Of a stretch of 64,000 bases of DNA, positions 47,701-60,600 are shown piece after piece; the first letter of the stretch is position 1; the number at the start of each line of letters is the position of its first letter. Below the pieces are notes generated by a model. That model had not been told where the DNA came from, did not search any database, and saw nothing but the letters and a program-made list of their open reading frames with translations. Location of the stretch: assembly GCF_905220565.1 (NCBI RefSeq), contig NC_059404.1:14288472-14352471 (forward strand), in the 5' to 3' direction. Both the position numbers and the translations under genes were made by a program. Source of the DNA: Melitaea cinxia. Taxonomy: Eukaryota > Arthropoda > Insecta > Lepidoptera > Nymphalidae.

Positions 47701-48550
47701 AATGCTCTACGACTTTCCAGATCCAGAAGCTTTTATATAGCAAACTGTTTTTTTTAAAGCAATTATAAGAAGTATATCTTATAAAGTAGAAGAGTCGTTA
47801 CGTTAGGGTTTAATTAATGTCTTCTCACATATACTGAGACTGGGTTGGGACTATTTTTTCAGAACAATATTTAATTTATAAGTGGTTTTAACGCAGTTAA
47901 TCGGCTCTCCGTTCATTGAAATTGTTTAACCGAGTCTTGCTGGATCTTCTTAGTTGAAACAACGTTATAGAAAAAAAGTTAACATTACGTAGAATTGAAA
48001 TGTAAAACCACAATCAAATTTATTAAAAAAAAACTAATGGAACTAAATTAAATTTGAAAGCGTTATACATCATTGATAAAGACTAGATAATTGAGAGAAG
48101 CTAGAGTCAAACAGAGAAACACGAGAGATCTTTGTCTTTTTCGCTCTTTATTGGTCCCTCTGGATTGTTCATCGTGCTTATTATTGGCTTAACTTGGAGC
48201 CTAATGGCTTAACCTATATCATATAAATTTCTACCACAGAAATTTTATTGTTATCCTTTGGACGCCAGATAATATAGAACAGTTATTAATAATAGCAAGG
48301 TCTCTGTAAAAAGTATTTAATTAGAAGAAATGACCATTGAGACCTTAAGTGTTGCATTTACTTCAAAACAGGATAATTAATATTAAAATTAATTATGCTC
48401 AGAAGTAAGTATTTAAAATGGCTTAGTAATTTTTCGACGAGGCTACAAATTGCAAAATCGGAACCGGAGGCCACGTTTTTATACGCTGCTACCTATTTGA
48501 AAAACCTCTTCTTGCGTGTAATGCTTAAAAACTGTTGAATTTTTAAACAA
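44735..48550. other. AT-rich non-coding DNA
   Basis: No supported gene; scattered random frames only. It contains the perfect hairpin at 46627-46684 (listed separately). Confidence 0.45.
46627..46684. repeat. Perfect 26-bp inverted repeat with 6-nt loop
   Basis: Arms 46627-46652 and 46659-46684 are exact reverse complements (core GCCAGTAAATATTATGGAC then AAAGTC), loop GTTTGA. It resembles the hairpin at 17763 in style but not in sequence. Confidence 0.9.
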
Positions 48551-48552
48551 AT

Positions 48553-48766
48553 TATACTAATATTTCAATTGCGAAAAGTTTGTTTGGATGGGTGATCGAT
48601 AGATCGATGTTTGTTGCACTTTCAAGCAAAAACTGCTGAATTGATCGTAATGAAATTTAGTACGTAGATAGCGGGAAGTTCAGAATAACACATAGGCTAC
48701 TTTTTATCCCGACATTCCCACGAGATCTGAAATTACGCGAGAAAAACCGCGAGACGCACCTAGTAA
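48553..48766 (+). mobile_element. Helitron-like non-autonomous element
   Basis: TATACTAATATTTCAATTGC then AAAGTTTGTTTGGATG at the start, AACACATAGGCTACTTTTTA in the middle and AAACCGCGAGACGCACCTAG followed by T at the end. A CTAG-T terminus fits a Helitron; a related, more decayed piece is at about 53630-53735. Recognition rests partly on memory of such repeats in Lepidoptera. Confidence 0.45.
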
Positions 48767-48769
48767 GTA

Positions 48770-49970
48770 AATAAATAAATAAAAATAAAATATTCAAGTA
48801 AAACTGTTTAGATTAAACATGTGACTTGTCATGTGAATTAATTTAATGGATTCTGGTGATATCATCTATTTCCATTAGTTGAAGCGCTCACAAATTGTGA
48901 TAAAATAAAAAATCTTAATCTCACTATCTCATGTTTAATAAATTATATGTTAAAACGTTTATAATTATTTACAATCGATAATAATAAACAACACGCATTT
49001 TAAATGGCAGTCAAAGGTTATGTCATCGGTTGCGTTGGCGGTAACTCAATAACAACTCGTAACCAAAAAAAAAAACAGAATAATGAGGACGTGAACCATA
49101 CAGAATTAATGCATCCATAATAGACCCGATGAAAATAAAATATTTTTTATAATTCAGTTGTTTTATTTTAGATAATATATGTTTTTAAGCTCTTACTGCC
49201 ACAGACTATTATTAATACATTTACTTATACGGTAATTGTAATTTTAAAACTTCACATTTCTTCGTCGCCCATGAATGATGGTGATTTTTTATTTTTTATT
49301 GGGAGTTTAAAAAAAATCATTAAGTGTCGTATATAATGAAAGCGTAAGCAGATGCGTAATAAGATGCTCATAAACAAAACTACGAAGCGATGACTTTGTG
49401 GTGGATGACGGCTGTTGTTACTCAGCTTTTTATTTAGTGAGGTAATTATGAAAAAAAACTGCTTCATTTAATTAGCACCTTGATAAGTTCTCAGATGTTC
49501 TTTATTCTTTATATCAGATAAAATTAAGACAATGCTACTGTAGAATAGTAAGAAAAATCACAATCGTTATAAGATATAGTTTGTCTAGGCAGCGAATTAA
49601 ATTCAAAATTTATTTTATATAGCTCTGAAAGCTTGTTAACTAAAGCAATTAAGTCTTAATAAAACATGACCTCAATCGTCATTACGTTGACCTTTCTAGC
49701 TACATGTCAACTGTATTTCTTGTTTCAACGTCGTACTTATTAAGATATCTCAGAGACTATATTTTTCTGTATTGAGATAAATTTCATTGTCTTTATTAAC
49801 AATTGCACTGCTGTTGACAACGTCTGTAATGAGTACACGAGGTCTTTGACACTAATGACTCATGTAACAAGTTGACAATTTATTTAATACGATAAGATGA
49901 TAAAGTAATATTACCACTATTTGGGATAATTTCTCTATTCTACTACTTACCATTTATATTATTATAGATT
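48770..49970. other. AT-rich non-coding DNA
   Basis: No gene or recognised repeat. Confidence 0.45.
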
Positions 49971-49974
49971 GACG

Positions 49975-50490
49975 GCCTGTTTCACTGGATGTCGTTAACG
50001 CTTTTTGACAGATGAACTCATTTTTTTTACCATCGATTTCCATTATATTCATAGTAGTTTCGATTCGCAATTGAATGTGAATCTAAAATTTAACGTTTCT
50101 TCAACAGGCCCTTATGGTTTATTTTTAACCGACTTCCAAAAAAGGAGGAGGTTCTCAATTCGATTGTATTTTTTTTTTATGTATGTTACCTCGGAACTTT
50201 TGACTGGGTGGACCGATTTTAACTATTCTTGTTTTATTCGAAAGCTGATACTTGTCTTGTATTCAAATTGAAACTTTGTTAAGCTACTTTTTGAGTAATT
50301 TTCGCTAACGTGTATTGAGGTACTTGTCTATTTTTTGGCTACTTACATTGTATTACTTGTCGATGTAATTAAAGTCGGCTTTTTTTACTTTGCGAGCGAA
50401 CACAATTACATCGTATATTAGCTCCTGCTGTTCAAGTCTACTCATAACTTATGTACAGGATAAACTTTATCAACAAGTAGTGAAACAGAC
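49975..50490. mobile_element. MITE family D, copy 2, interrupted
   Basis: Ends GCCTGTTTCACT (49975-49986) and AGTGAAACAGAC (50479-50490) match the TIRs of the 19772 copy; about 232 bp remain once the inserted family C element is left out, near the 257 bp of copy 1. Confidence 0.75.
50124..50407 (-). mobile_element. MITE family C, copy 6, nested in family D
   Basis: Reverse orientation: TTTTAACCGACTTCCAAAAA at the left and AAAGTCGGCTTTTTTTACTT then TGCGAGCGAACACAAT at the right, lying entirely within the family D copy. Confidence 0.75.
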
Positions 50491-50833
50491 TTTACTTGTT
50501 TCTCTGTCTTAATCTTGATCTAGTTTTCGCACTTGGTGATAGATAATTGTGTTTTTAAGTTCTTTCTGTAGGTCGTTATTTTTATCCTTTATTTGTATAA
50601 TAGTTATTGTCATATTTATATTAAAACAACAATTGTTGTTATATAGTCACAGTTTGTTGTTATTTACGTACTTATTTGACTTGTTTTTTTAACCTTGTAG
50701 AGGAAGGAATAATAAATGATCGTTATCAATTTCAGTTGGTAGGTTTTAATTTCAAAGGTGTTACGATTAAATTTAGTCAAAACAAATTTCACTAATTGTA
50801 CGATAAGCTAGTGACAAAGTTCGATACAACTGC

Positions 50834-50870
50834 CCTATAATATAAGGACCGTGATATCACTAATGTGTTT
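50834..50870 (+). promoter_or_regulatory. TATA-like box and initiator candidate
   Basis: CTATAATATAAGG at about 50835-50847 is followed about 20 bp later by TATCACTAATG, which could be an initiator. Offered only because a start codon with a donor follows at 50924. Confidence 0.25.
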
Positions 50871-50923
50871 ATTGTTTACGTGACAGTTTGTGAATACACA
50901 CCTAAGTGAAAATATTATCGAAA

Positions 50924-51144
50924 ATGAACGATAATTTGTTTTTCGATCAGCTTAAATGGTTGATAGGACTCGTGAGGATTAAAAGTGACTTATGTGAGTA
51001 CGATTTTAAAATTATATTATGCTACACTATATATTGTATGTATTGTACTCTTTAACAGATATATTACTTAGTAAGTATGATTTGTGTTTAAAAAACAAGT
51101 TAAACGTCACGTCGTTCATAGAATTCAATACAAAATTCCGTTGA
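50924..51144 (+). CDS. Weak two-exon small ORF candidate
   Basis: ATG at 50924 opens MNDNLFFDQLKWLIGLVRIK and runs 23 codons to a good donor, TTAT/GTGAGTA (50994). A 65-nt intron with acceptor CTCTTTAACAG (51058) keeps the frame open to a TGA at 51142-51144, for about 51 residues. The second part (YILLSKYDLCLKNKLNVTSF) has no recognised domain. It could instead be the first exon of a gene continuing beyond the window, or chance. No homology claimed. Confidence 0.2.
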
Positions 51145-51179
51145 AAGGATATGTCCTAATGGCGACACGGCTCCTTTAT

Positions 51180-54100
51180 CTAGTGTCTAAGAATAGGCTT
51201 AACGTCTGTGAATTTGCATCGAATACCGGATCCGAAGCGGAATGGGAGCGGTGCGAGCACGCGACGACTAGTTACCCGTGTCACTGATCTATTCAGTTAA
51301 CCTGCGCCCGCGCAGATTGTTCCTCTCGTCTTTTTAAGACTATTTTCATTTGTTTATTCTGCTATTGCTTTGCTTCATATTTGTAGTGCCTTCGTGTTCT
51401 ACGTATGTTATTGAACTGAGTGAAGTCTAGTTTCCTCGAATGTCACTGATCCACTCGGATAATTTTGAATTTCGATTTATTTTTTACTATTGCCATATTT
51501 ATTTATTCATTGCCATGTTTAATCAAGTGATTGGTCATGTCATTTTGAATGTTTCTTGAATTTTCAATCGTCTCAATTTTATTTATTATCCTGTAATATC
51601 TTACTTCTGTAGTATCTTCTTATTCAACGTGTACTATCGAGTGGCTTATATACCTATATACCTTATAAAAATCGAAGTTATGTCAATAGCAACAGTAATA
51701 TCGATTCAAGTGTTCGTGCCGTCCGACTTCCTTGAAGTGCAGACTGCAGTGATGTAACACATTTATGACATTAGATACGTACTCGTGAAAGGATTATCTA
51801 CTTCAACGTTATTGGATTCTATATTGTTGAATGATTTTTATTCTATATTTAAATGTTTACGTGAGTCTGTTTTATAACTAGGATTACGAATCCTTTTAAC
51901 CTTGATCGTATTAACAATTAAGTATATTTTATTCTATTTATTTTCTATATTAGTATAAACCTCTTTTTGTAACTTACATCATGATTTATATGTAAAAAGT
52001 ACTATTTACTATGTTGTGAACTAAGTACATTCGTAACCATGGAGTATCTAATGCTCAAATATCGGGCATTCAACATTTTTTTATTTACCTATATTTTTGC
52101 ATTAATTTCTCTTGTAAGTGTACTGTATATCTTTAATGAGAAATGAATCTCCTTCGAACCTCTTCAAAATGATTAACAACAAATGTTGAAGTTTTGCATA
52201 CAAATTATATCATGAAATGGTTTTTATTATTTGTTTTTATATCTCAAATCTTAATTTCGCACCGATGATTAACAGTGCCTAATTGCGAAGGCTTATTTAT
52301 ACTTATCATGTGTATTTAATACCGATATCATTCGATAACAATTTACTTCGAATGCGGAAAAGTATTGAATACAAGATGGCAATAGAATTACGTTGTGGTT
52401 TTATATACATTGATTAGTATCTATTGTAATTTGTAGCATATGTAGGTTTTGCCCGACTCAGAACTCTGTCATTTATGAATCAATAAGAATATTTTTTTAC
52501 TTGGGTGTCTTTCCATTTCCTTACAATTGAACTTCAAAAAATAATGATTATACAAACGACGAAAGAAGAGAGGAAAATTTTGTAAGGTCTTTAGTTTTAT
52601 TTATTTAGGAATTTATTTAATTAACTATCGGAGGTACATTTAATTTAGTTTTGTTCGTTTTATCGTTCATATGCTGATTTTTAGTACTGATTAATTTAAT
52701 GTGTGATTGGTTTCTCAAATATAATATAGAAGGAGACGTATTTTCTTAGCCTATATAATCTATATCTTTACTCACCGAGGTTCTTTACCTTCAGAGTAAT
52801 GTCTTTTTGGTCCAATAAGTCAAGATGTCGTTGACTTCAGAGGTGGTAGTTTTGGTTTTTCTGCTATAATTGGCAAAAATTTACATCCGGCTTGTTTTTT
52901 TGTTTCAATACGTTGATTTTATGTAGGTTGGTGTTTATTTTATAATTAATATAAATTTTTGTACTTTTTCATTTATTTGATACGTAATATAGTTAACTTA
53001 ATATTTTTATATATGCATATTTTTGATATAAGTATTCGTTTCGGCTATCTGTGCGGTATTCTTTTTTTTTCTTCTTTAGTTTAGGCTTTTATATCCTTCT
53101 CATAATTTTCGCGGTATTTTGATATTTCTCAATCATTAAAATCATTCAGGAAAATAGAAGGTAATTTTTTTCTCACCGTTAAAGATTTTTGTCGGCATTC
53201 ATCCTCATTTAGTCATTGGTTTTTCCAAACTACGATTGTAGATCAGTGCACCTTTGTCAATTTATATATGGATGTTTTAATCTGTCAGATAAATTGGCTC
53301 CGTGCACGACACACTTGTTCGTCTCGAATTCGTGATCGCTTTTTATTTTAAGCATTTCGAATAAGGAAAGGAGGAAGTTTAAGAGGTTAAAAAATAATTT
53401 TGTAGATTCTTTTGAAATTGTCGCACAAGTATATTTTCGAATGATGAATGATAAATTAAAAGCTCATTAATAACAAGAATTACTTAGTGTATTAGTGCAT
53501 TTAGTGGATAATTCCATTATTTTAAAAACAAAAAAAAAGCTGTTTTTCAAGTTAAAAATAACAATAAAAACAAAAGTTTGGGTAAATACGTAATTACGTC
53601 AGAATAGTTGAGTGGACATATTCAAACATAGTATATTCCATTTGGGGATCCTAAATAACATATAAATGTATGTTCATCGCGAAATTCCCAGGTAATAGGA
53701 AGTTACGCGGGTAAGACCGTTAGACGATATTAGTTTTTTATGTGTATATAATTAGAATTAGAATGAAAATGCCCCAGATGTATGTTTTTTACTGTTATAT
53801 AAGGGAATTCCATTCAATTTGAAGACGTCACATCACCGGTATCAAACGACGCAGAGTAACCGCACCTTGCTTCAGGGCTATTCCCGCGTGTATTCATTCT
53901 GATAAACGACTTTCCTTGTACAAATGTTATATTTTTACTTGAATAAGGATCTTGGGAGTTTTTAAAATGTAACATTAATTATTATAAGCCAAATAAGACA
54001 TTGACCAAATACCAATAAAGTATATTTGATTTCGATGTGTACGATAAATTGAAAAGTTGCTTTTATGTTTCTATCGAAAGATTATATTTTTTAGTGTTAC

Positions 54101-54400
54101 CTATATCAGTATTTTATAAATGTTTTGTTTCGTCGTCTTCAGTAGTCCAAAAATAGCAAATAGATTTCGCGAATTTCTTTAGGGTGAAGAACACGAAGGA
54201 GTTCGATCGTTGCGTTCGAGACAGCAAAGCGTAAATATTTGTACATATTTGTATAAAACAGTTTACATAAACACTGACTAGTTTCCCTGTTAAAGTTCAG
54301 ATTACTGTTTATAAACAAACCGTGAATTTTAAAAAGTTCTTAAATTAACAAAACTGATTTACAATAGTTACTTTACGTTTTATTAAAGTCTAAACCTTTT
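51180..54400. other. Non-coding DNA; GC-rich patch near 51.25 kb
   Basis: 51,220-51,335 is GC-rich (GAATGGGAGCGGTGCGAGCA, CCTGCGCCCGCGCAGATTG) and holds an arthropod-type initiator TCAGTT at 51293, so it could be a promoter. The rest is AT-rich without genes, apart from a decayed Helitron-like piece at about 53630-53735. Confidence 0.35.
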
Positions 54401-54404
54401 CTTA

Positions 54405-54600
54405 ACGTGGGGAAAATCCTCACGAATAACCCTCTAGCGCGAGGGCACCAGAGAGGTTATGTCAGACTTTTACTAACCAAAAACCACATCTTGTGAGCAG
54501 TCATACATACGCCTGGGTGGGGTGAGATGCGGTCGCGCTAGCATTCGCCACCTCGCCACGGCGGTAGGCCCGGACGAAACCTCCGGGCCCCGGCCTCTAA
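54405..54600. mobile_element. GC-rich single-copy segment abutting the satellite
   Basis: AACGTGGGGAAAATCCTCAC to CGGACGAAACCTCCGGGCCC is GC-rich and unlike its neighbours; it looks like part of a retroelement known to me from moth genomes, but no domain proves it. It ends GGCCTCTAAGACAACGCC, and CTCTAAGACAA is exactly how the satellite monomers start, so it forms the array edge. Confidence 0.4.
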
Positions 54601-57567
54601 GACAACGCCTATGTACCATTTCTTCAAATGTCTATATTTCTGCTCGTGGACACTACATTTTGTTGTAACTTCGCAGAAACCTTTCTATTACTGTCTAAAA
54701 ACGATGATAAAAATTTCAAAAGGGATACTCAATCCCTTCTATTTTTTTTTTTTTTCTCTAAGACAATGTCTATATACTACTTTTTCAAATGTCTATATCT
54801 CTGCTCGTGGACACTACATTTTGTTGTAACTTCGTAGAAACCTTTCTATTCCTGTCTAGAAACGATGATAAAAATTTCAAAAGGGATACTCAATCCCTTC
54901 TATTTTTTTTTTTTTTTTTTTTTTTTTCGCTAAGACAATGCCTATATACTACTTATTTAAATGTCTATATCTCTGCTCGTGGACACTACATTTTGTTGTA
55001 ACTTCGTAGAAACCTTTCTATTCCTGTCTAGAAACGATGATAAGAATTTCAAAAGGGATACTCAATCCCTTCTATTTTTTTTTATTTTTTTTTTCTCTAA
55101 GACAATACCTATATACTACTTCTTCAAATGTCTATATCTCTGCTCGTGGACACTACATTTTGTTGTAACTTCGTAGAAACCTTTCTATTCCTGTCTAGAA
55201 ACGATGATAAAAATTTCAAAAGGGATACTCAATCCCTTCTATTTTTTTTTTTTTTTTCTCTAAGACAATGCCTATATACTACTTTTTCAAATGTCTATAT
55301 CTCTGCTCGTGGACACTACATTTTGTTGTAACTTCGTAGAAACCTTTCTATTACTGTCTAGAAACGATGATAAAAATTTCAAAAGGGATACTCAATCCCT
55401 TCTATTTTTTTTTTATTTTTTTTTCTCCAATGCCTATATACTACTTCTTCAAATGTCTATATCTCTGCTCGTGGACACTACATTTTGTTGTAACTTCGCA
55501 GAAACCTTTCCGTTACTGTCTAGAAACGATGATAAAAATTTCAAAAGGGATACTCAATCCCTTCTATTTTTTTTATTTTTTTCTCTAAGACAACGCCTAT
55601 GTACCATTTCTTCAAATGTCTATATCTCTGCTCGTGGACACTACATTTTGTTGTAACTTCGTAGAAACCTTTCTATTCCTGTCTAGAAACGATGATAAGA
55701 ATTTCAAAAGGGATACTCAATCCCTTCTATTTTTTTTTATTTTTTTTTTCTCTAAGACAATACCTATATACTACTTCTTCAAATGTCTATATCTCTGCTC
55801 GTGGACACTACATTTTGTTGTAACTTCGTAGAAACCTTTCTATTCCTGTCTAGAAACGATGATAAAAATTTCAAAAGGGATACTCAATCCCTTCTATTTT
55901 TTTTTTTTTTTTTCTCTAAGACAATGCCTATATACTACTTTTTCAAATGTCTATATCTCTGCTCGTGGACACTACATTTTGTTGTAACTTCGTAGAAACC
56001 TTTCTATTACTGTCTAGAAACGATGATAAAAATTTCAAAAGGGATACTCAATCCCTTCTATTTTTTTTTTATTTTTTTTTCTCCAATGCCTATATACTAC
56101 TTCTTCAAATGTCTATATCTCTGCTCGTGGACACTACATTTTGTTGTAACTTCGCAGAAACCTTTCCGTTACTGTCTAGAAACGATGATAAAAATTTCAA
56201 AAGGGATACTCAATCCCTTCTATTTTTTTTTTTTTTTTTTCTCTAAGACAACGCCTATGTACCATTTCTTCAAATGTCTATATCTCTGCTCGTGGACACT
56301 ACATTTTGTTGTAACTTCGCAGAAACCTTTCCGTTACTGTCTAGAAACGATGATAAAAATTTCAAAAGGGATACTCAATCCCTTCTATTTTTTTTATTTT
56401 TTTCTCTAAGACAACGCCTATGTACCATTTCTTCAAATGTCTATATCTCTGCTCGTGGACACTACATTTTGTTGTAACTTCGTAGAAACCTTTCTATTCC
56501 TGTCTAGAAACGATGATAAGAATTTCAAAAGGGATACTCAATCCCTTCTATTTTTTTTTATTTTTTTTTTCTCTAAGACAATACCTATATACTACTTCTT
56601 CAAATGTCTATATCTCTGCTCGTGGACACTACATTTTGTTGTAACTTCGTAGAAACCTTTCTATTCCTGTCTAGAAACGATGATAAAAATTTCAAAAGGG
56701 ATACTCAATCCCTTCTATTTTTTTTTTATTTTTTTTTCTCTAAGACAATGCCTATATACTACTTCTTCAAATGTCTATATCTCTGCTCGTGGACACTACA
56801 TTTTGTTGTAACTTCGTAGAAACCTTTCTATTCCTGTCTAGAAACGATGATAAAAATTTCAAAAGGGATACTCAATCCCTTCTATTTTTTTTTTTTTTTT
56901 TTCTCTAAGACAATGCCTATATACTACTTTTTCAAATGTCTATATCTCTGCTCGTGGACACTACATTTTGTTGTAACTTCGTAGAAACCTTTCTATTACT
57001 GTCTAGAAACGATGATAAAAATTTCAAAAGGGATACTCAATCCCTTCTATTTTTTTTTTATTTTTTTTTCTCCAATGCCTATATACTACTTCTTCAAATG
57101 TCTATATCTCTGCTCGTGGACACTACATTTTGTTGTAACTTCGCAGAAACCTTTCCGTTACTGTCTAGAAACGATGATAAAAATTTCAAAAGGGATACTC
57201 AATCCCTTCTATTTTTTTTTTATTTTTTTTCTCTAAGACAATGCCTATATACTACTTCTTCAAATGTCTATATCTCTGCTCGTGGACACTACATTTTGTT
57301 GTTACTTCGTAGAAACCTTTCCGTTACTGTCTAGAAACGATGATAAAAATTTCAAAAGGGATACTCAATCCCTTCTATTTTTTTTTATTTTTTTTTTCTC
57401 TAAGACAACGCCTATGTACCATTTCTTCAAATGTCTATATCTCTGCTCGTGGACACTACATTTTGTTGTAACTTCGCAGAAACCTTTCTGTTACTGTCTA
57501 GAAACGATGATAAAAATTTAAAAAGGGATACTCAACCCCTTCTATTTTTATTTTATTTTTTTTCTCT
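54601..57567 (+). repeat. Satellite array, + orientation, 18 monomers
   Basis: About 161-172 bp per monomer, with length set mainly by a T tract. Each reads CTCTAAGACAATGCCTATAT, TCTGCTCGTGGACACTACAT, TTTGTTGTAACTTCGTAGAA, GAAACGATGATAAAAATTTC, AAAAGGGATACTCAATCCCT and then poly-T. The GCTCGTGGACAC block recurs 18 times from about 54643 to 57446. Higher-order structure is present: four-monomer blocks of about 656 bp recur (54961 and 55616 start alike). Long frames here arise from the repeat and are not genes. Confidence 0.97.
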
Positions 57568-57625
57568 AGTTACAACGCTTACGTCTTTACGTCTTAGAAA
57601 GACGGCATAGGCATTGTCTTAGAGA
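57568..57625. other. Inversion junction of the satellite
   Basis: The + array ends in a partial monomer start CTCTAGTTACAACGC, then about 35 bp unique to this spot (TTACGTCTTTACGTCTTAGA, AAGACGGCATAG), then GCATTGTCTTAGAG, the reverse of a monomer start. Here the array changes strand. Confidence 0.85.
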
Positions 57626-60600
57626 AAAAAAAAAAAATTAGAAGGGATTGAGTATCCCTCTTAAAATTTTTGTCATCGTTTCTAGCCAGTAACAGAAAGG
57701 TTTCTGCGAAGTTACAACAAAATGTAGTGTCCACGAGCAGAGATATAGACATTTGAAGAAGTAGTTTAAAGGCATTGTCTTAGAGAAAAAAAAAATAAAA
57801 AAAAAATAGAAGGGGTTGAGTATCCCTTTTGAAATTTTTATCATCGTTTCTAGACAGTAATAGAAAGGTTTCTACGAAGTTACAACAAAATGTAGTGTCC
57901 ACGAGCAGAGATATAGACATTTGAAAAAGTAGTATATAGGCATTGTCTTAGAGAGAAAAAAAATAAAAAAAAATAGAAGGGATTGAGTATCCCTTTTGAA
58001 ATTTTTATCATCGTTTCTAGACAGGAATAGAAAGGTTTCTACGAAGTTACAACAAAATGTAGTGTCCACGAGCAGAGATATAGACATTTAAAGAAGTAGT
58101 ATATAGGCATTGTCTTAGCGAAAAAAAAAAAAATAAAAAAAAATAGAAGGGATTGAGTATCCCTTTTGAAATTTTTATCATCGTTTCTAGACAGTAATAG
58201 AAAGGTTTCTACGAAGTTACAACAAAATGTAGTGTCCACGAGCAGAGATATAGACATTTGAAAAAGTAGTATATAGGCATTGTCTTAGAGAAAAAAAAAA
58301 AAATAAAAAAAAATAGAAGGGATTGAGTATCCCTTTTGAAATTTTTATCATCGTTTCTAGACAGGAATAGAAAGGTTTCTACGAAGTTACAACAAAATGT
58401 AGTGTCCACGAGCAGAGATATAGACATTTGAAAAAGTAGTATATAGGCATTGTCTTAGAGAAAAAAAAAAAAAATAGAAGGGATTGAGTATCCCTTTTGA
58501 AATTTTTATCATCGTTTTTAGACAGTAATAGAAAGGTTTCTGCGAAGTTACAACAAAATGTAGTGTCCACGAGCAGAGATATAGACATTTGAAGAAATGG
58601 TACATAGGCGTTGTCTTAGAGAAAAAAAAAAATAAAAAAAATATAAGGGGTTGAGTATCCCTTTTGAAATTTTTATCATCGTTTCTAGATAGTAATATAA
58701 AGGTTTCTACGAAGTTACAACAAAATGTAGTGTCCACGAGCAGAGATATAGACATTTGAAGAAGTAGTATATAGGCATTGTCTTAGAGAAAAAAAAAATA
58801 AAAAAAATAGAAGGGATTGAGTATCCCTTTTGAAATTTTTATCATCGTTTCTAGATAGTAGTATAAAGGTTTCTACGAAGTAACAACAAAATGTAGTGTC
58901 CACGAGCAGAGATATAGACATTTGAAGAAGTAGTATATAGGCATTGTCTTAGAGAAAAAATAAATAAAAAGAAATAGAAGGGATTGAGTATCCCTTTTGA
59001 AATTTTTATCATCGTTTCTAGACAGTAATAGAAAGGTTTCTACGAAGTTACAACAAAATGTAGTGTCCACGAGCAGAGATATAGACATTTAAAGAAGTAG
59101 TATATAGGCATTGTCTTAGCGAAAAAAAAAAAAATAAAAAAAAATAGAAGGGATTGAGTATCCCTTTTGAAATTTTTATCATCGTTTCTAGACAGTAATA
59201 GAAAGGTTTCTACGAAGTTACAACAAAATGTAGTGTCCACGAGCAGAGATATAGACATTTGAAAAAGTAGTATATAGGCATTGTCTTAGAGAAAAAAAAA
59301 AAAATAAAAAAAAATAGAAGGGATTGAGTATCCCTTTTGAAATTTTTATCATCGTTTCTAGACAGGAATAGAAAGGTTTCTACGAAGTTACAACAAAATG
59401 TAGTGTCCACGAGCAGAGATATAGACATTTGAAAAAGTAGTATATAGGCATTGTCTTAGAGAAAAAAAAAAAAAATAGAAGGGATTGAGTATCCCTTTTG
59501 AAATTTTTATCATCGTTTTTAGACAGTAATAGAAAGGTTTCTGCGAAGTTACAACAAAATGTAGTGTCCACGAGCAGAGATATAGACATTTGAAGAAATG
59601 GTACATAGGCGTTGTCTTAGAGAAAAAAAAAAATAAAAAAAATATAAGGGGTTGAGTATCCCTTTTGAAATTTTTATCATCGTTTCTAGATAGTAATATA
59701 AAGGTTTCTACGAAGTTACAACAAAATGTAGTGTCCACGAGCAGAGATATAGACATTTGAAGAAGTAGTATATAGGCATTGTCTTAGAGAAAAAAAAAAT
59801 AAAAAAAATAGAAGGGATTGAGTATCCCTTTTGAAATTTTTATCATCGTTTCTAGATAGTAGTATAAAGGTTTCTACGAAGTAACAACAAAATGTAGTGT
59901 CCACGAGCAGAGATATAGACATTTGAAGAAGTAGTATATAGGCATTGTCTTAGAGAAAAAATAAATAAAAAGAAATAGAAGGGATTGAGTATCCCTTTTG
60001 AAATTTTTATCATCGTTTCTAGACAGTAATAGAAAGGTTTCTACGAAGTTACAACAAAATGTAGTGTCCACGAGCAGAGATATAGACATTTGAAGAAGTA
60101 GTATATAGGCATTGTCTTAGAGAAAAAAAAAATAAAAAAAAATAGAAGGGATTGAGTATCCCTTTTAAAATTTTTATCATCGTTTCTTGATAGTAATATA
60201 AAGGGACTCTACGAGGTTACAACAAAATGTAGTGTCCACGAGCAGAGATATAGACATTTGAAGAAGTAGTATATAGGTATTGTCTTAGAGAAAAAAAAAA
60301 AATAAAAAAAAATAGAAGGGATTGAGTATCCCTTTTGAAATTCTTATCATCGTTTCTAGACAGGAATAGAAAGGTTTCTACGAAGTTACAACAAAATGTA
60401 GTGTCCACGAGCAGAGATATAGACATTTAAATAAGTAGTATATAGGCATTGTCTTAGCGAAAAAAAAAAAATAAAAAAAAATAGAAGGGATTGAGTATCC
60501 CTTTTGAAATTTTTATCATCGTTTCTAGACAGTAATAGAAAGGTTTCTACGAAGTTACAACAAAATGTAGTGTTCACGAGCAGAGATATAGACATTTGAA

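Noticed and set aside
51084..51287. 67-codon frame over the GC-rich patch
   Set aside because: Starts at an ATG inside the weak two-exon candidate in another frame; no domain; more likely promoter-type DNA.
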